64,000 nucleotides of DNA from Arcticibacter sp041902385. GTDB taxonomy: Bacteria > Bacteroidota > Bacteroidia > Sphingobacteriales > Sphingobacteriaceae. Where the stretch lies: positions 372,001 through 436,000 of the forward strand of contig NZ_CP169244.1 of assembly GCF_041902385.1 (NCBI RefSeq), read 5' to 3'. Under the pieces are notes generated by a model. That model saw only the letters and a program-made list of their open reading frames with translations, was not told the DNA's origin and did not search any database. Positions 45,293 through 54,561 of this stretch are shown here, piece after piece; position 1 is the stretch's first letter, and each line of letters begins with the position of its first letter. The position numbers and the translations under genes were made by a program.

Positions 45293-45376
45293 CACTTTTA
45301 TTGCTGACAGTCCAGCTCATGAATATTTTACTTTCTTCCTGTAAATTAGTATTTTGAACCACCATTCGTCAACCCA

Positions 45377-45787
45377 ATGAGAAAAACTAACAGAAGGAGG
45401 TTCCTAACCTCTGCAGCAACCATTGTAGCCGGAACGACAGCAGCATCAGCCGTCCCCTTCAGCAGCATCAGGGTCAAGAACCCGGTAGCCCATCATGTAT
45501 TCTTCTGGCTGAAGAACCCCTCCTCAGAGGAGGACCGCAACCGGCTTATAGCAGGACTAAAGACACTGGCCAAAATCCCCACTGTAAAAGAGTTGCGGGT
45601 GGGCGTGATTGCCAGCACTGAGAAACGCGAGGTGGTAGATACGACCTGGTCGGTTTCAGAACTAATGTTCTTCGAGGACCTGCAAGGTCAGGCTACTTAT
45701 CAAAGCCACCCTATCCATCAGGAATTTATTAAAAACTGCAGTCACCTCTGGGAGAAGGTAGTGGTCTACGACTCCCTTGATGTATAA
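45377..45787 (+). CDS. Dabb-domain (stress-responsive A/B barrel) protein with Tat-like signal
   Basis: 136 residues. The N-terminus has twin arginines in a Tat-type signal (NRRRFLTSAATIVAGTTAASA). The rest is a single Dabb domain: VAHHVFFWLKNPSSEEDRNRLIAGLKTLAKIPTVKELRVG...SELMFFEDLQGQATYQSHPIHQEFI. Dabb proteins are small ferredoxin-like dimers of mostly unknown role. Export by Tat suggests folding with a ligand before transport. Confidence 0.85.
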   Translation: MRKTNRRRFLTSAATIVAGTTAASAVPFSSIRVKNPVAHHVFFWLKNPSSEEDRNRLIAGLKTLAKIPTVKELRVGVIASTEKREVVDTTWSVSELMFFEDLQGQATYQSHPIHQEFIKNCSHLWEKVVVYDSLDV

Positions 45788-45884
45788 CCGACAGGCGGTT
45801 AGCAGTTGGCTTTTTGAAGTTGCGTGAACAGCAAGCACATTTAGCCTCGTTTTTGCTAAACTTATGGCTATTCCCCCAGCATAC

Positions 45885-46110
45885 GAAAGCGCATTGCTAC
45901 TTCTCGGATACGGATATCAGCAGCTGGTTCTCTGATCGCGAAGGAGAGGCCATTGAAAGCTGAGAAGGGAAAACCGATTGCTGCTTCTCTGACGCCAACT
46001 ACCAGGACCTATTTTCCTGAAAGCCGATTGCCGAAAGCCGATTGCTACTTCTTAGCCCTCCTACCAGGAGCTATTTCTCTGATTGCCGATTGCCGATTGC
46101 TCCTATGTTT
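45885..46110. repeat. Degenerate tandem repeats (about 62-64 bp) with short CCGATTGC runs
   Basis: CCGATTGCT and TACCAGGA.CTATT recur 62-64 bp apart (45974/46038 and 46000/46062), with a weaker earlier copy near 45885. Short GCCGATTGC units cluster at 46023, 46037 and 46085-46100. The gap between the Dabb gene and IS110 (45788-46371) contains these and the IS110 left end but no gene. Confidence 0.5.
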
Positions 46111-46139
46111 GCAGGGTAAAGAAAAGTGCAGATATTGAG

Positions 46140-46371
46140 GAGATAAAAGAGATAAGATACCGATAAATTTGAAGAAAAAAGTGAAAAAGGGTGAGAGCAC
46201 ACTGATCGCTAAGCAACCTCAAGGTATGCAGACTTTCAGATCTCAGCCTCATCCTTTTTACTCTCTTAGAGTTTGAACAGAATGTAAGGAATACCGATAG
46301 GGGTATATCCAGGATATCCAACCAGGAGAAAAAACGGAGAGAGACTTTCACTTTGAAAAAAGAGAATTGGT
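46140..46371 (+). ncRNA. Candidate IS110 bridge RNA region
   Basis: In IS110-group elements the non-coding left end encodes a structured RNA that guides the transposase to target and donor sites. The 230-base region upstream of the transposase start has no gene and contains short paired segments such as GGAATACC/GGTATATCC (46287-46313). The exact RNA ends and guide loops cannot be read by eye. Confidence 0.35.
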
Positions 46372-47421
46372 ATGAAAATCGTAGTAAAGCAAGTCGTGGG
46401 CATTGATGTAGCCCAAAAAGAATTAGTTGTATCACTAGGAAAAATGGACCAGCAATGGACTCCCCAGCTTTCCGGACATAAAACTTTCACCAATAACAGC
46501 AAAGGATTTAATGACCTGCGTGAATGGGTAAAGAAGTATACCGATGAACAAGTAGAGGTACGTTACGTGATGGAATCTACAGGAGTGTATCATGAAGCAC
46601 TAGCCTACTATCTTGTCGGGCAAGAATGTGCAGTAAGTATCATCCTTCCCAATAAGATCAGTAATTACTTCAGAACCTTGCAGGTAAGGACTATTACAGA
46701 CAAAAGTGCCAGTGAAGCGATCTGCCTGTTTGGTTTAGAACGCAAGCTGGAAAACTGGAAGCGCCCATCTCCTCTCTATAAACGGCTCAGGCAGCTTACC
46801 CGAGAGAGGGATCAGCTGCAGCAGGAGTTAACCCAACTACAAAATCAGAAGCATGCTGAAATGGCTGAAGCAGAGCCTAATCAAGGTACTCTTAGCAGGC
46901 TTGAGATACGGCTGAAGTTGTTAAAGGATCAGGCAACAGAGATCTGGACCGAAATCAGTGAAATGCTGCTTGAAAATCAAAAAGTAAGCGCAGCAGTCAA
47001 ACTTCTCACTAGCATTCCAGGTGTAGGCCCTCTAACGGCAGTGACCGTACTGGCAGAAACTAACGGCTTTGATCTTATCCGTAATCAAAGACAACTGACC
47101 GCCTACGCTGGCCTAGACGTAAAAGAGAAACAATCCGGCACTTCAGTAAAGGGAAAGGCTCAAATATCTAAAAGAGGGAACAGGCATCTTAGGAAAGCAA
47201 TGCATTTTCCTGCCCTTACTGCTATCAGGCATGATCCCCACTTTAAGGCGGTCTACCTCAGGATTATAGAGAAACAAAGTATTAAGATGAAAGCTGCGGT
47301 AGCTGTGCAAAGAAAACTGCTGGCCTTGATGTTCACTCTTTACCGGAATGGCAACCTCTACGATAAAGACTATTTACAAAAAGTACCGGTACTAAAGAAT
47401 GTAGAACGACAAACAGCTTAA
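46372..47421 (+). CDS. IS110-family transposase (DEDD/RuvC-like)
   Basis: 349 residues. The N-terminal RuvC-like domain shows GIDVAQKELVVSLG (first Asp), YVMESTGVYHEALAYYL (Glu) and TDKSASEAICLFG (later Asp), giving a DEDD-type set. A coiled coil (LTRERDQLQQELTQLQNQ) links to the Transposase_20 domain with IPGVGPLTAVTVLAE...LTAYAGLDVKEKQSG and ISKRGNRHLRKAMHFPAL. The full length is as expected, so the enzyme is probably active. It starts with ATG at 46372 within the element. Confidence 0.93.
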   Translation: MKIVVKQVVGIDVAQKELVVSLGKMDQQWTPQLSGHKTFTNNSKGFNDLREWVKKYTDEQVEVRYVMESTGVYHEALAYYLVGQECAVSIILPNKISNYFRTLQVRTITDKSASEAICLFGLERKLENWKRPSPLYKRLRQLTRERDQLQQELTQLQNQKHAEMAEAEPNQGTLSRLEIRLKLLKDQATEIWTEISEMLLENQKVSAAVKLLTSIPGVGPLTAVTVLAETNGFDLIRNQRQLTAYAGLDVKEKQSGTSVKGKAQISKRGNRHLRKAMHFPALTAIRHDPHFKAVYLRIIEKQSIKMKAAVAVQRKLLALMFTLYRNGNLYDKDYLQKVPVLKNVERQTA

Positions 47422-47426
47422 AATAG

Positions 47427-47457
47427 TTAGAGTAGCAATCAAAGATCGCTACTCTAA
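47427..47457 (+). terminator. 10-bp perfect hairpin after the IS110 transposase
   Basis: TTAGAGTAGC pairs with GCTACTCTAA across an 11-base loop, 5 bp after the transposase stop. It may terminate transcription or belong to the right end of the element. Confidence 0.55.
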
Positions 47458-47581
47458 ACAGGCTGGCTCAAGGCCGCCTTGGTTATACAAAAATAGTAAT
47501 AATTATTTTTCCTTTATTTGGTTCTTAACACAGAATCTGAAAGCCGATCATCGATCGCTGCTTCCCGAAAGCAGTAACCGC

Positions 47582-47630
47582 CCAACAGCCAACAGCCAAC
47601 AGCCAACAGCCAACAGCCAACAGCCAACAG
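47582..47630. repeat. Seven exact copies of CCAACAG
   Basis: The 7-mer CCAACAG is repeated seven times without a mismatch from 47582 to 47630, ending next to the stop of the acetyltransferase gene (47632). A pure short tandem array like this should vary in copy number. Confidence 0.95.
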
Positions 47631-47631
47631 C

Positions 47632-48183
47632 CTAAAGCTCCCTGATCACGCGGCAGGGATTGCCTGCAGCAAATACATTTTCCGGAATGTCCTTTGTAAC
47701 GATGCTTCCCGCGCCGATCGTTGTATTACGGCCAATGGTTACGCCCGGACAAATAATAGCTCCCCCTCCTATCCATACATTGTCCCCAATAGTAATTGGA
47801 GAGGCAAGCTCAGGGCCCTTGATCCGCTCTTCTGCAATGAGCGGATGGTATGCGGTATAGATCTGTACAAGCGGTCCGCACTGCACATTATTGCCAATGG
47901 TCACCTTTGCACAGTCGAGTATCACGCCATTGAAGTTCATAAAGAAGTTCTCGCCGGCTTCTATATTCGAGCCGTAATCGCAAAAGAACGGAGGTTGAAT
48001 ATCGATGGTGCTGCACTTGCCCAGGAGCTGCCTCAGCACAAGCGTTTTTTCTTCTGCGCTGCCAGCCATCAGGCGATTATACTGCTCAAGCAAGCTTCTT
48101 GCCCGGGTACGCATCGTCACCAGCTCCTCGTCCCAGGCTTCGTAGAGCTCACCATCCAGCATTTTCTGAAGTTCGGTTTTCAT
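47632..48183 (-). CDS. Maltose/galactoside O-acetyltransferase-like protein
   Basis: 183 residues from ATG 48183 (MKTELQKMLDGELYEAWDEEL), the normal start for this family; upstream in-frame codons look non-coding. The N-terminal Mac domain precedes left-handed beta-helix hexapeptides (PPFFCDYGSNIEAGENFFMNFNGVILD..., SPITIGDNVWIGGGAIICPGVTIGRNTTIGAGSIVTKDIP), ending FAAGNPCRVIREL. The catalytic His is in TAYHPL. It transfers acetyl from acetyl-CoA to a sugar hydroxyl. Its stop abuts the CCAACAG array. Confidence 0.88.
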   Translation of the reverse strand: MKTELQKMLDGELYEAWDEELVTMRTRARSLLEQYNRLMAGSAEEKTLVLRQLLGKCSTIDIQPPFFCDYGSNIEAGENFFMNFNGVILDCAKVTIGNNVQCGPLVQIYTAYHPLIAEERIKGPELASPITIGDNVWIGGGAIICPGVTIGRNTTIGAGSIVTKDIPENVFAAGNPCRVIREL

Positions 48184-48342
48184 CTCCTGTTTCTGTTTGC
48201 TAACTAACCGCCTTTTCCTGAGAGCATGAATAATGCGGGCCCGCAATAGTGCGGGCACCGGAAAGAGCAGCGCTTGCTATAACAAGCAGCATGTACGTTC
48301 TGTTTTATCGCGCATCCTGCACAAACTCCCCGTCAGCCAGCC

Positions 48343-48570
48343 TTGCCGAAAAACATCAGAAACCCGGGCTCCAACCCCCAATATATCAACCCCTACTATA
48401 CGCTTGTAAACGAATATTTTATTAAAGCCGCTCACGAAGCAAAAGTGGAGGTCGTACCCTGGACAGTAAATGATGAGCAGACTATGAAAAAGATGGCGGA
48501 CCTGTTTTTTCTAAATACTTGCTATACTAAAATATTTAGCTTTAACTTTGTAAAACAAAAACAACACTGA
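48343..48570 (+). pseudogene. 3' fragment of a glycerophosphodiester phosphodiesterase gene
   Basis: The frame reads NPYYTLVNEYFIKAAHEAKVEVVPWTVNDEQTMKKMADL, which matches the C-terminal end of GDPD-family enzymes (V..AH..G..V.PWTVN....M..L). The catalytic N-terminal two-thirds is missing and the last motif (GVDGIITD) is replaced by unrelated sequence. There is no proper start. It is a leftover fragment in the 500-base gap before the mutasome operon. Confidence 0.6.
48519..48550 (+). promoter_or_regulatory. Bacteroidota-type promoter with overlapping palindrome, upstream of imuA
   Basis: TTG at 48519-48521 and TAACTTTG at 48543-48550 are separated by 21 bases, fitting the Bacteroidota -33/-7 consensus (TTTG ... 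TAnnTTTG). Between them CTAAAATATTTAG (48527-48539) is nearly palindromic, a suitable place for a repressor such as LexA. No LexA consensus for this group is known to me, so that link is inference. Confidence 0.45.
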
Positions 48571-48691
48571 AACAAAACACTACAATATTTAGTAAAAGAA
48601 ATACACGATAAGACCCCGGAAGGTCACGACATCTCTGTTCCGCTGCTACATGCAGCGATGGGGAAGTGTAAACGATAACATAAGTCATTAA

Positions 48692-49428
48692 ATGATGGAG
48701 AAAGCAAAAGCAGCAATAATCAACCGCCTGCAAAAGGACATTTTACGCTGGCAGGGCTTCAATCCGGCAACAGCCGACAACCATCGCAGAATAGGTCTGG
48801 GTCCTATTGAGCAGGCTTTCCCCAATGGAATTTTTCCCACAGGTACCATCCATGAAATGCTCTGCCCCACAGCAGAAGGATCAGCAGCCACATGCGGGTT
48901 TCTGGCCGGTCTGTTAACGTCTCTATCAGCCAAAGAAGGTGTTTGCCTATGGATCAGCACCCGCAGAAAGCTATTCCCTCCCTCCCTTAATGCTTTTAAT
49001 GCGGAAGCAGATCGCCTGATCTTCATTGACCTGGCGCGCGAAAGGGATGTCCTCTGGGCTGCGGAAGAAGCACTCAAGTGCGAGGGGCTCGCGGCCGTCA
49101 TTGCAGAGGTAGACGCAATCACATTTGCGCAATCGCGGAGGCTGCAGCTGGCAGTGGAATCAAGCAAAGTAACGGGATTCATCTTACGGAACAACCTCAA
49201 AAAACTAAGCAGCACGATCTGTGTAGCCAGGTGGCAGATCACCCCCTAACCAGTTATACCGAAGATAAGCTTCCTGGGGTCGGCTTTCCGCGCTGGCAGG
49301 TAGAATTGCTCCGGGTACGGAACGGAAATCCTGGCATCTGGAAGCTGGAATGGAATAACCAGGGCTTTAGTGTAATAGAAGAATCTGTGGCTCTGCCTGA
49401 AGTGATCCATCATTTAAATGCAGGATAA
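48692..49428 (+). CDS. imuA: ImuA-like RecA-fold mutasome protein (apparent frameshift)
   Basis: The 5' frame (48692-49249) has a degenerate RecA fold: GLGPIEQAFPNGIFPTGTIHEML, CGFLAGLLTSL..KEGVCLWISTRR, DRLIFIDLARERDVLWAAEEALKCEGLAAVIAEV and LRNNLKKLSSTICVARWQITP. One extra base in the C5 run at 49242-49246 continues it as TPLTSYTEDKLPGVGFPRWQVELLRVRNG, the conserved ImuA ending, to 49428. The stop is 1 bp from the imuB start. ImuA works with ImuB and DnaE2 in damage-induced mutagenesis. Repaired length is about 245 residues, as expected. Confidence 0.85.
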
Positions 49429-49429
49429 T

Positions 49430-50932
49430 ATGCAAAAGCGCTTCGTTTCCCTTTGGTTTCCATATCTGCTGACCGACTGGACGACCATCCAAAAGCCAGA
49501 ACTGAAAGACAAGCCGCTGGTATTGGTTGCCCCCAAACACAACCGGCTGACAGTTACCGCCGCCAGCGCACTTGCTGAGGCACAGGGCATTGGTCCCGGC
49601 ACTACTGCAGCCGACGCCAAAGCAGTGATCCCCGGCCTCGACGTGCTCAATGAGGTCCCGGGAACAGCGGCCAGACTCTTAAAGCGGGCCGGAGAATGGT
49701 GCATCCGTTATTCTCCGGCTGTAGCCTGCGACCTGCCTGACGGACTTATCATTGATGCCTCTGGCTGTGCCCATTTGTGGGGCGGAGAGAAAGCTTATTT
49801 GCATACGATCTTAAGGGCATTTAAAGAAAAAGGCTTTTATGTACGGGGCGCAATAGCAGATACAGCTGGTGCAGCCTGGGCAGTTTCACGCTTCGGCAAA
49901 AACGGACAGGTGGTCCCTCCCGGAGAGCAGGCTCATGCTTTGCTCACCTTCCCTCCCGCCGCGCTGCGACTCGAATCAGAAATCCTTGAACGCTTACAAA
50001 AACTGGGCTTCTACAGCATTCAAAAATTTCTGGGAATACCGCGCACAGCCTTAAGACGACGCTTTGGAGAGCCCTTGCTCTTAAGGCTTGATCAGGCACT
50101 AGGTCAGCGTGACGAAGCGCTTCAGCTCCTACAGCCGGTTGAACCCTACCAGGAACGACTGCCTTTTCTTGAACCCATCCGTACAGCCCCTGCTATTGAG
50201 CAGGCCATTCTAAAACTGCTCGAAATGCTCTGCCTCCGGCTTCAGAAAGAAGGAAAAGGATTGAGATCTGCAGTACTGAAGGGATTCCGGATAGATGGAA
50301 AAACCCTGTCACTAAGCATCGGAACCAATCGCCCCTCTGCGCAGGTATCACATCTGTTCAAACTATTTGAGCTTAAGATCCCGCAGATCGAACCAGCTCT
50401 GGGCATTGAGCTTTTCACATTGGAAGCGCCTAAAGTAGAAGATCTGTCAACCGAACAGGAAGCACTCTGGGCATCAAAAGAATGCGGACTGGAACATACG
50501 GCTTTAGCAGAACTGCTCGACCGGATTGCGAACAAGTTAGGGTCTGAAGCAATCAAACGCTATCTCCCTCAGGAACGTTACTGGCCCGAACAATCTATAC
50601 GGACTGCAAAATCACTTACTGAAAAATCGGCCAGCTCCTGGAGGACAGGAAAACGACGTCCCTCACTCCTATTGCCCCAACCGGAACGGATTGAAGTATC
50701 AGCCCTCCTGCCCGATAACCCTCCTATGCTGTTCATTTATAAAGGAAAACGGCATGTTGTAAAAAAAGCGGACGACGCAGAACGCATTGAGCGTGAATGG
50801 TGGCACGACCAGGGTCAGCATCGCGACTATTATATTGTGGAAGACGAAGAGGGCTGCCGTTACTGGCTTTTCCGTTCGGGGCATTACGACGGACAGCAAT
50901 CTCAATGGTATATACACGGTTTTTTTGCCTGA
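49430..50932 (+). CDS. imuB: ImuB, inactive Y-family polymerase-like protein
   Basis: About 500 residues from ATG 49430 (MQKRFVSLWFPYLLTDW). The Y-family N-terminus is recognisable but the catalytic acidic residues are replaced, as in ImuB: LWFPYL instead of D-x-D-x-F near the start. ALAEAQGIGPGTTAADAKAVIPGL, GLIIDASGCAHLWGG and FYVRGAIADTAGAAWAVSRFG follow, then a helix-hairpin-helix (FLGIPRTALRRRFG) and a C-terminal part ending YWLFRSGHYDGQQSQWYIHGFFA, the usual ImuB tail. It acts as the adaptor that recruits DnaE2 to the beta clamp. dnaE2 starts 5 bp downstream. Confidence 0.9.
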   Translation: MQKRFVSLWFPYLLTDWTTIQKPELKDKPLVLVAPKHNRLTVTAASALAEAQGIGPGTTAADAKAVIPGLDVLNEVPGTAARLLKRAGEWCIRYSPAVACDLPDGLIIDASGCAHLWGGEKAYLHTILRAFKEKGFYVRGAIADTAGAAWAVSRFGKNGQVVPPGEQAHALLTFPPAALRLESEILERLQKLGFYSIQKFLGIPRTALRRRFGEPLLLRLDQALGQRDEALQLLQPVEPYQERLPFLEPIRTAPAIEQAILKLLEMLCLRLQKEGKGLRSAVLKGFRIDGKTLSLSIGTNRPSAQVSHLFKLFELKIPQIEPALGIELFTLEAPKVEDLSTEQEALWASKECGLEHTALAELLDRIANKLGSEAIKRYLPQERYWPEQSIRTAKSLTEKSASSWRTGKRRPSLLLPQPERIEVSALLPDNPPMLFIYKGKRHVVKKADDAERIEREWWHDQGQHRDYYIVEDEEGCRYWLFRSGHYDGQQSQWYIHGFFA

Positions 50933-50937
50933 AGATC

Positions 50938-53900
50938 ATGACGTACGCAGAGTTACAGGTAACAAGCAACTTCTCATTCATGCTGGGAGGCTCACATCCG
51001 GAAGAACTGGCAGTGCGGGCTGCAGAATTAGGCTATAAGAAGATTGCCATCACCGACCGCAACAGTGTAGCAGGTGTGGTTCGTGCACATATAGCCGCTA
51101 AAAGCAGGGGAATCACCCTAATTCCGGCATGTCGTCTGGACCTGCACGATGGCCCCAGCCTGCTGGCCTATCCCACTGATACTGCAGCCTGGGGCAGGCT
51201 TTGCGCCCTGCTTACGCGAGGCAACCTTCGTGCAGAGAAGGGAAAGTGTGAGCTATATAAACAAGATGTATACGCCCATCGGGAAGGCATTAAATTCATG
51301 CTGATCCCTCCCCTTCCCTCAACCTGCGCTTTGACTTTGAAGCTGACTTCAAAGAAGCCGCAGCAGAATATCAGTCTGTTTTTGGCTCTGATCTCTATAT
51401 CGCTGCCAGTCGTACCTACGGAGGTGACGACAGTAAACGGTTATACCGCATTTCACAATTGGGAATCCCGATGGTTGCTACCAATGACGTACATTATCAT
51501 GAGCCCCTGCGCAGAGAGCTGCAGGATGTGCAAACCTGCATCCGGGAGAAATGTACCATTGATACGGCCGGCTTCAGGCTGCATGCCAATGCTGAACGAT
51601 ACATGAAGCCCATTGACGAACTGGAACGGCTGTTCAGGCAATACCCGGAGGCACTTGCCCGCACCCTTGAAATTGCTGAAGCCTGTACCTTTTCACTTGA
51701 AGCCCTGAAATATCTGGAACCTGAATGGCTAAGCCCCGACGGGCGTTCAGCCGATGAACACCTGCGGGCGCATACCATAGAGGGCGCCCACCGGCACTAT
51801 GGAGAGGAGATCCCTCCTAAAATATTAGAACAGATTGATTTTGAGCTGGCATTCTTTGCCCGGCGAAAGCTCGCCCCCTATTTTCTTCGTATTTTTGCCT
51901 ATACGCAAAAAGCAGAAGAGCTAGGCATCCTGCATCAGGGAAGAGGCTCCGCAGCAAACTGTACCGTTTGCTTTTGCCTGGGCATTACCTCTGTAGATCC
52001 TGCAAAATCTCACCTGCTGTTCTCCCGCTTCATGTCCGACGCCCGCGATGAGTGGCCTGACGTGGATGTGGATTTTGAACATGAACGTCGTGAGGAGATC
52101 ATCCAGTGGATCTATGACACATATGGTCGCCATCATGCCGCCATCGTGGCTACCGTTACCCAGGAACGGCATAAGGGAGCTATCCGCGATGTTGGCAAAG
52201 CAATGGGCCTTTCTGAAGACACGATCAAACGGCTGGGCGGAACCATCTGGGACTTTTCTGATGAAGGCTTTGACCGGGAGCGGATTAAAGGACAAGGCTT
52301 AAACCCGGATGATCCTCATCTGTTCAAAGTACTGCAGCTCACCGAACAGCTGATGGGCTTCCCCCGTCAGCTGGGGCAGCATACCGGCGGTTTTGTTATT
52401 ACCGGCTGTAAACTATCGGATATCTGCCCCGTCATGAATGCCCGCATGGAAAACCGCACCCAGCTGGAATGGAACAAAGACGACCTGGAAGCCCTGGGTA
52501 TCCTGAAAGTAGATGTGCTTGCCCTGGGAATGCTTACCTGTATCCGGAAAGCATTCAGTCTGGCCCAACAGCACTATGGCTTACAGCTCAGCCTGGCCAA
52601 TATTCCACAGGATGATCCAAAAGTATACGATATGATCTGCCATGCCGATACGATTGGCGTCTTTCAGATTGAAAGCCGTGCACAGATGTCAATGCTGCCC
52701 CGGCTGAAACCCCGCGTGTTTTATGATCTGGTGATTGAAGTGGCAATTGTACGGCCCGGCCCAATCCAGGGAGACATGGTTCATCCGTACCTGCGGCGCA
52801 GAAATAAAGAGGAACCCGAAGAATACCCTTCAGAAGAACTCAGAAAGATCTTAAGCCGGACCAAAGGCGTTCCGCTTTTTCAGGAACAGGCCATGGAAAT
52901 TGCCATTGTAGCCGCAAACTTTACTCCGGCGGAAGCCGATCAGTTAAGAAGGAGCATGGCCACCTTCAAGGCAAAGGGACTGGTAAGCCAGTTCCGAAAG
53001 AAACTGGTAGACGGCATGACCACCAAGGGCTATTCTGAAGAATTTGCTCACCGGATATTTAAACAGCTGGAAGGATTTGGCTCCTATGGGTTCCCTGAAA
53101 GCCATGCGGCCTCTTTCGCTCATCTGGTCTATGTTTCATCCTGGCTGAAATGCCATTACCCCGATGTATTTGCTGCTGCCCTGCTCAATAGTCAGCCTAT
53201 GGGCTTTTACCAGCCGGCAGAAATTGTAGACGATGCCCGGGCACATGGAGTGGTGGTAAGACCGGTAGATATTAACCACTCCAGCTGGGATCATACGCTG
53301 GAGGAGCAGGAAGGCAGAAACTTCGCATTACGCCTGGGATTCCGTCTTGTCAAAGGGCTCAGCGAAAAAGACATGACCTTACTGATCAGTCAGCGGGGCC
53401 AGGGCTATACCAGCATGCAGCAGCTCAGCGATGCCGGAATTCCGCAATCAGCCATTGAGCGGCTGACAGATGCTGATGCCTTCCGCTCGCTGGGAATGGA
53501 CCGCCGGCAGGCTCTTTGGGAAGTACCTGCATTAAACGACAGGCCAATAGGCCTTTTTAAAGGACAAGCCTCAGAGAGCGAAAAGGAAGGCCAGCTGGCT
53601 CTCCCTTTAATGAGTGCCGGAGAACATGTGGTGAACGACTTTGCAGTAACAGGCTTATCCCTCAAAGCCCATCCCGTGAGCTTTGTACGCCAGGAACTGG
53701 AGATGCTCCATGTAGTCCCCACTGCAAAATTGAAGGAAATGAAGAACGGCGACCGGGTAAAGGTGGCCGGAATGATCACCGTACGGCAAAGGCCCGGAAC
53801 AGCAAAAGGCGTACTCTTTGTAACCATAAAAGATGAAACCGGATTTACCAACCTGGTTGTATGGGGCAAATTCTTTGATGAGTACCGGAAGGAGATCATC

Positions 53901-54134
53901 CAGTCGCGCCTGATCATGGTAGAAGGCACCCTGCAGATCGAAGGAGAAGTGATCCATGTGGTAGTGAAGCGCTGCTTCAACATGAACGGACTCTTACGCA
54001 AACTCACCGCCAATCAGGATGACCTGCCGGCCCTCACCCTGTCAAGAGGAGACGAAACCAGTGCACCACCAGCAGAGCAGAAAAGAGGATCTGCGCGGAG
54101 AGAGGTCTTTTACAAAGGCCGGAATTTTCAGTAG
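50938..54134 (+). CDS. dnaE2: Error-prone DNA polymerase DnaE2 (apparent frameshift)
   Basis: About 1065 residues when repaired. The 5' frame begins MTYAELQVTSNFSFMLGGSHPEELAVRAAELGYKKIAITDRNSVAGVVRAH, the PHP domain of DnaE2. One extra base in the C4 run at 51310-51313 gives IPPPSLNLRFDFEADF and links to the 3' frame: IPMVATNDVHYHEP, GRGSAANCTVCFCLGIT, the palm aspartates in DEWPDVDVDFEHERREEII, FQLGQHTGGFVIT-like region and a C-terminal OB fold (VKVAGMITVRQRPGTAKGVLFVTIKDETGFTNLVVW). It is the translesion polymerase of the ImuA-ImuB-DnaE2 cassette, normally SOS-controlled. Confidence 0.93.
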
Positions 54135-54481
54135 GCTCTCAATCAACAACATTATACCACACAAACCCGCTTCTCCTTGTACTAACTTTCTATTAGTACG
54201 TATATTTACCTGATAGTAAGAGAGAATCTTTTTGAGCCCTGTGCAATGACGTATAAGACACTGGACGAGTGTCTGCAGGAGCCTATTTGCACTAAGACGC
54301 TGGTAGAACATTAAACTTCCATTATACCAGGGAGCCGGGGCGGCACCTACGGGGACAGGAAGAGGCTCGAAGAATAGTCGGCCTCCGTATATTCCGCTTG
54401 AGGCAGTCATCATGAACGTTTCTGACACGTTCCTCTTATTCTTCACAGACGCTCTCAGTTCAGATTGCCTTCAGGTTCACT

Positions 54482-54538
54482 CCGGGTTGAGTGCGGTTAT
54501 TTCAACAAAAAGCCCCACTCAACCCGCACTCAACCCGG
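54482..54538. terminator. 15-bp perfect inverted repeat between convergent genes
   Basis: CCGGGTTGAGTGCGG (54482-54496) pairs exactly with CCGCACTCAACCCGG (54524-54538) over a 27-base loop. ACTCAACCCG also occurs a second time within the loop. It lies 24 bp from the stop of the oxidoreductase gene and 350 bp after dnaE2, so it may stop transcription from both sides. The rest of the gap 54135-54561 shows no gene. Confidence 0.6.
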
Positions 54539-54561
54539 ACTCAGTCCGCACGCAGGGATAA

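Larger units (their letters stand above)
46120..47470 (+). mobile_element. IS110-family insertion sequence, ends not resolved
   Basis: An intact IS110 transposase gene with about 230 bases of non-coding DNA upstream and a 10-bp perfect hairpin just downstream (47427-47457). IS110 elements lack classical terminal repeats and target duplications, so borders cannot be fixed by inspection; the limits given are approximate. Confidence 0.6.

Noticed and set aside
45953..46138. 61-codon ORF upstream of IS110
   Set aside because: Made of CCGATTGC repeats; not a protein.
54042..54446. 134-codon minus-strand ORF opposite the dnaE2 end
   Set aside because: Antisense to the polymerase gene for about 90 bp, no recognisable features.
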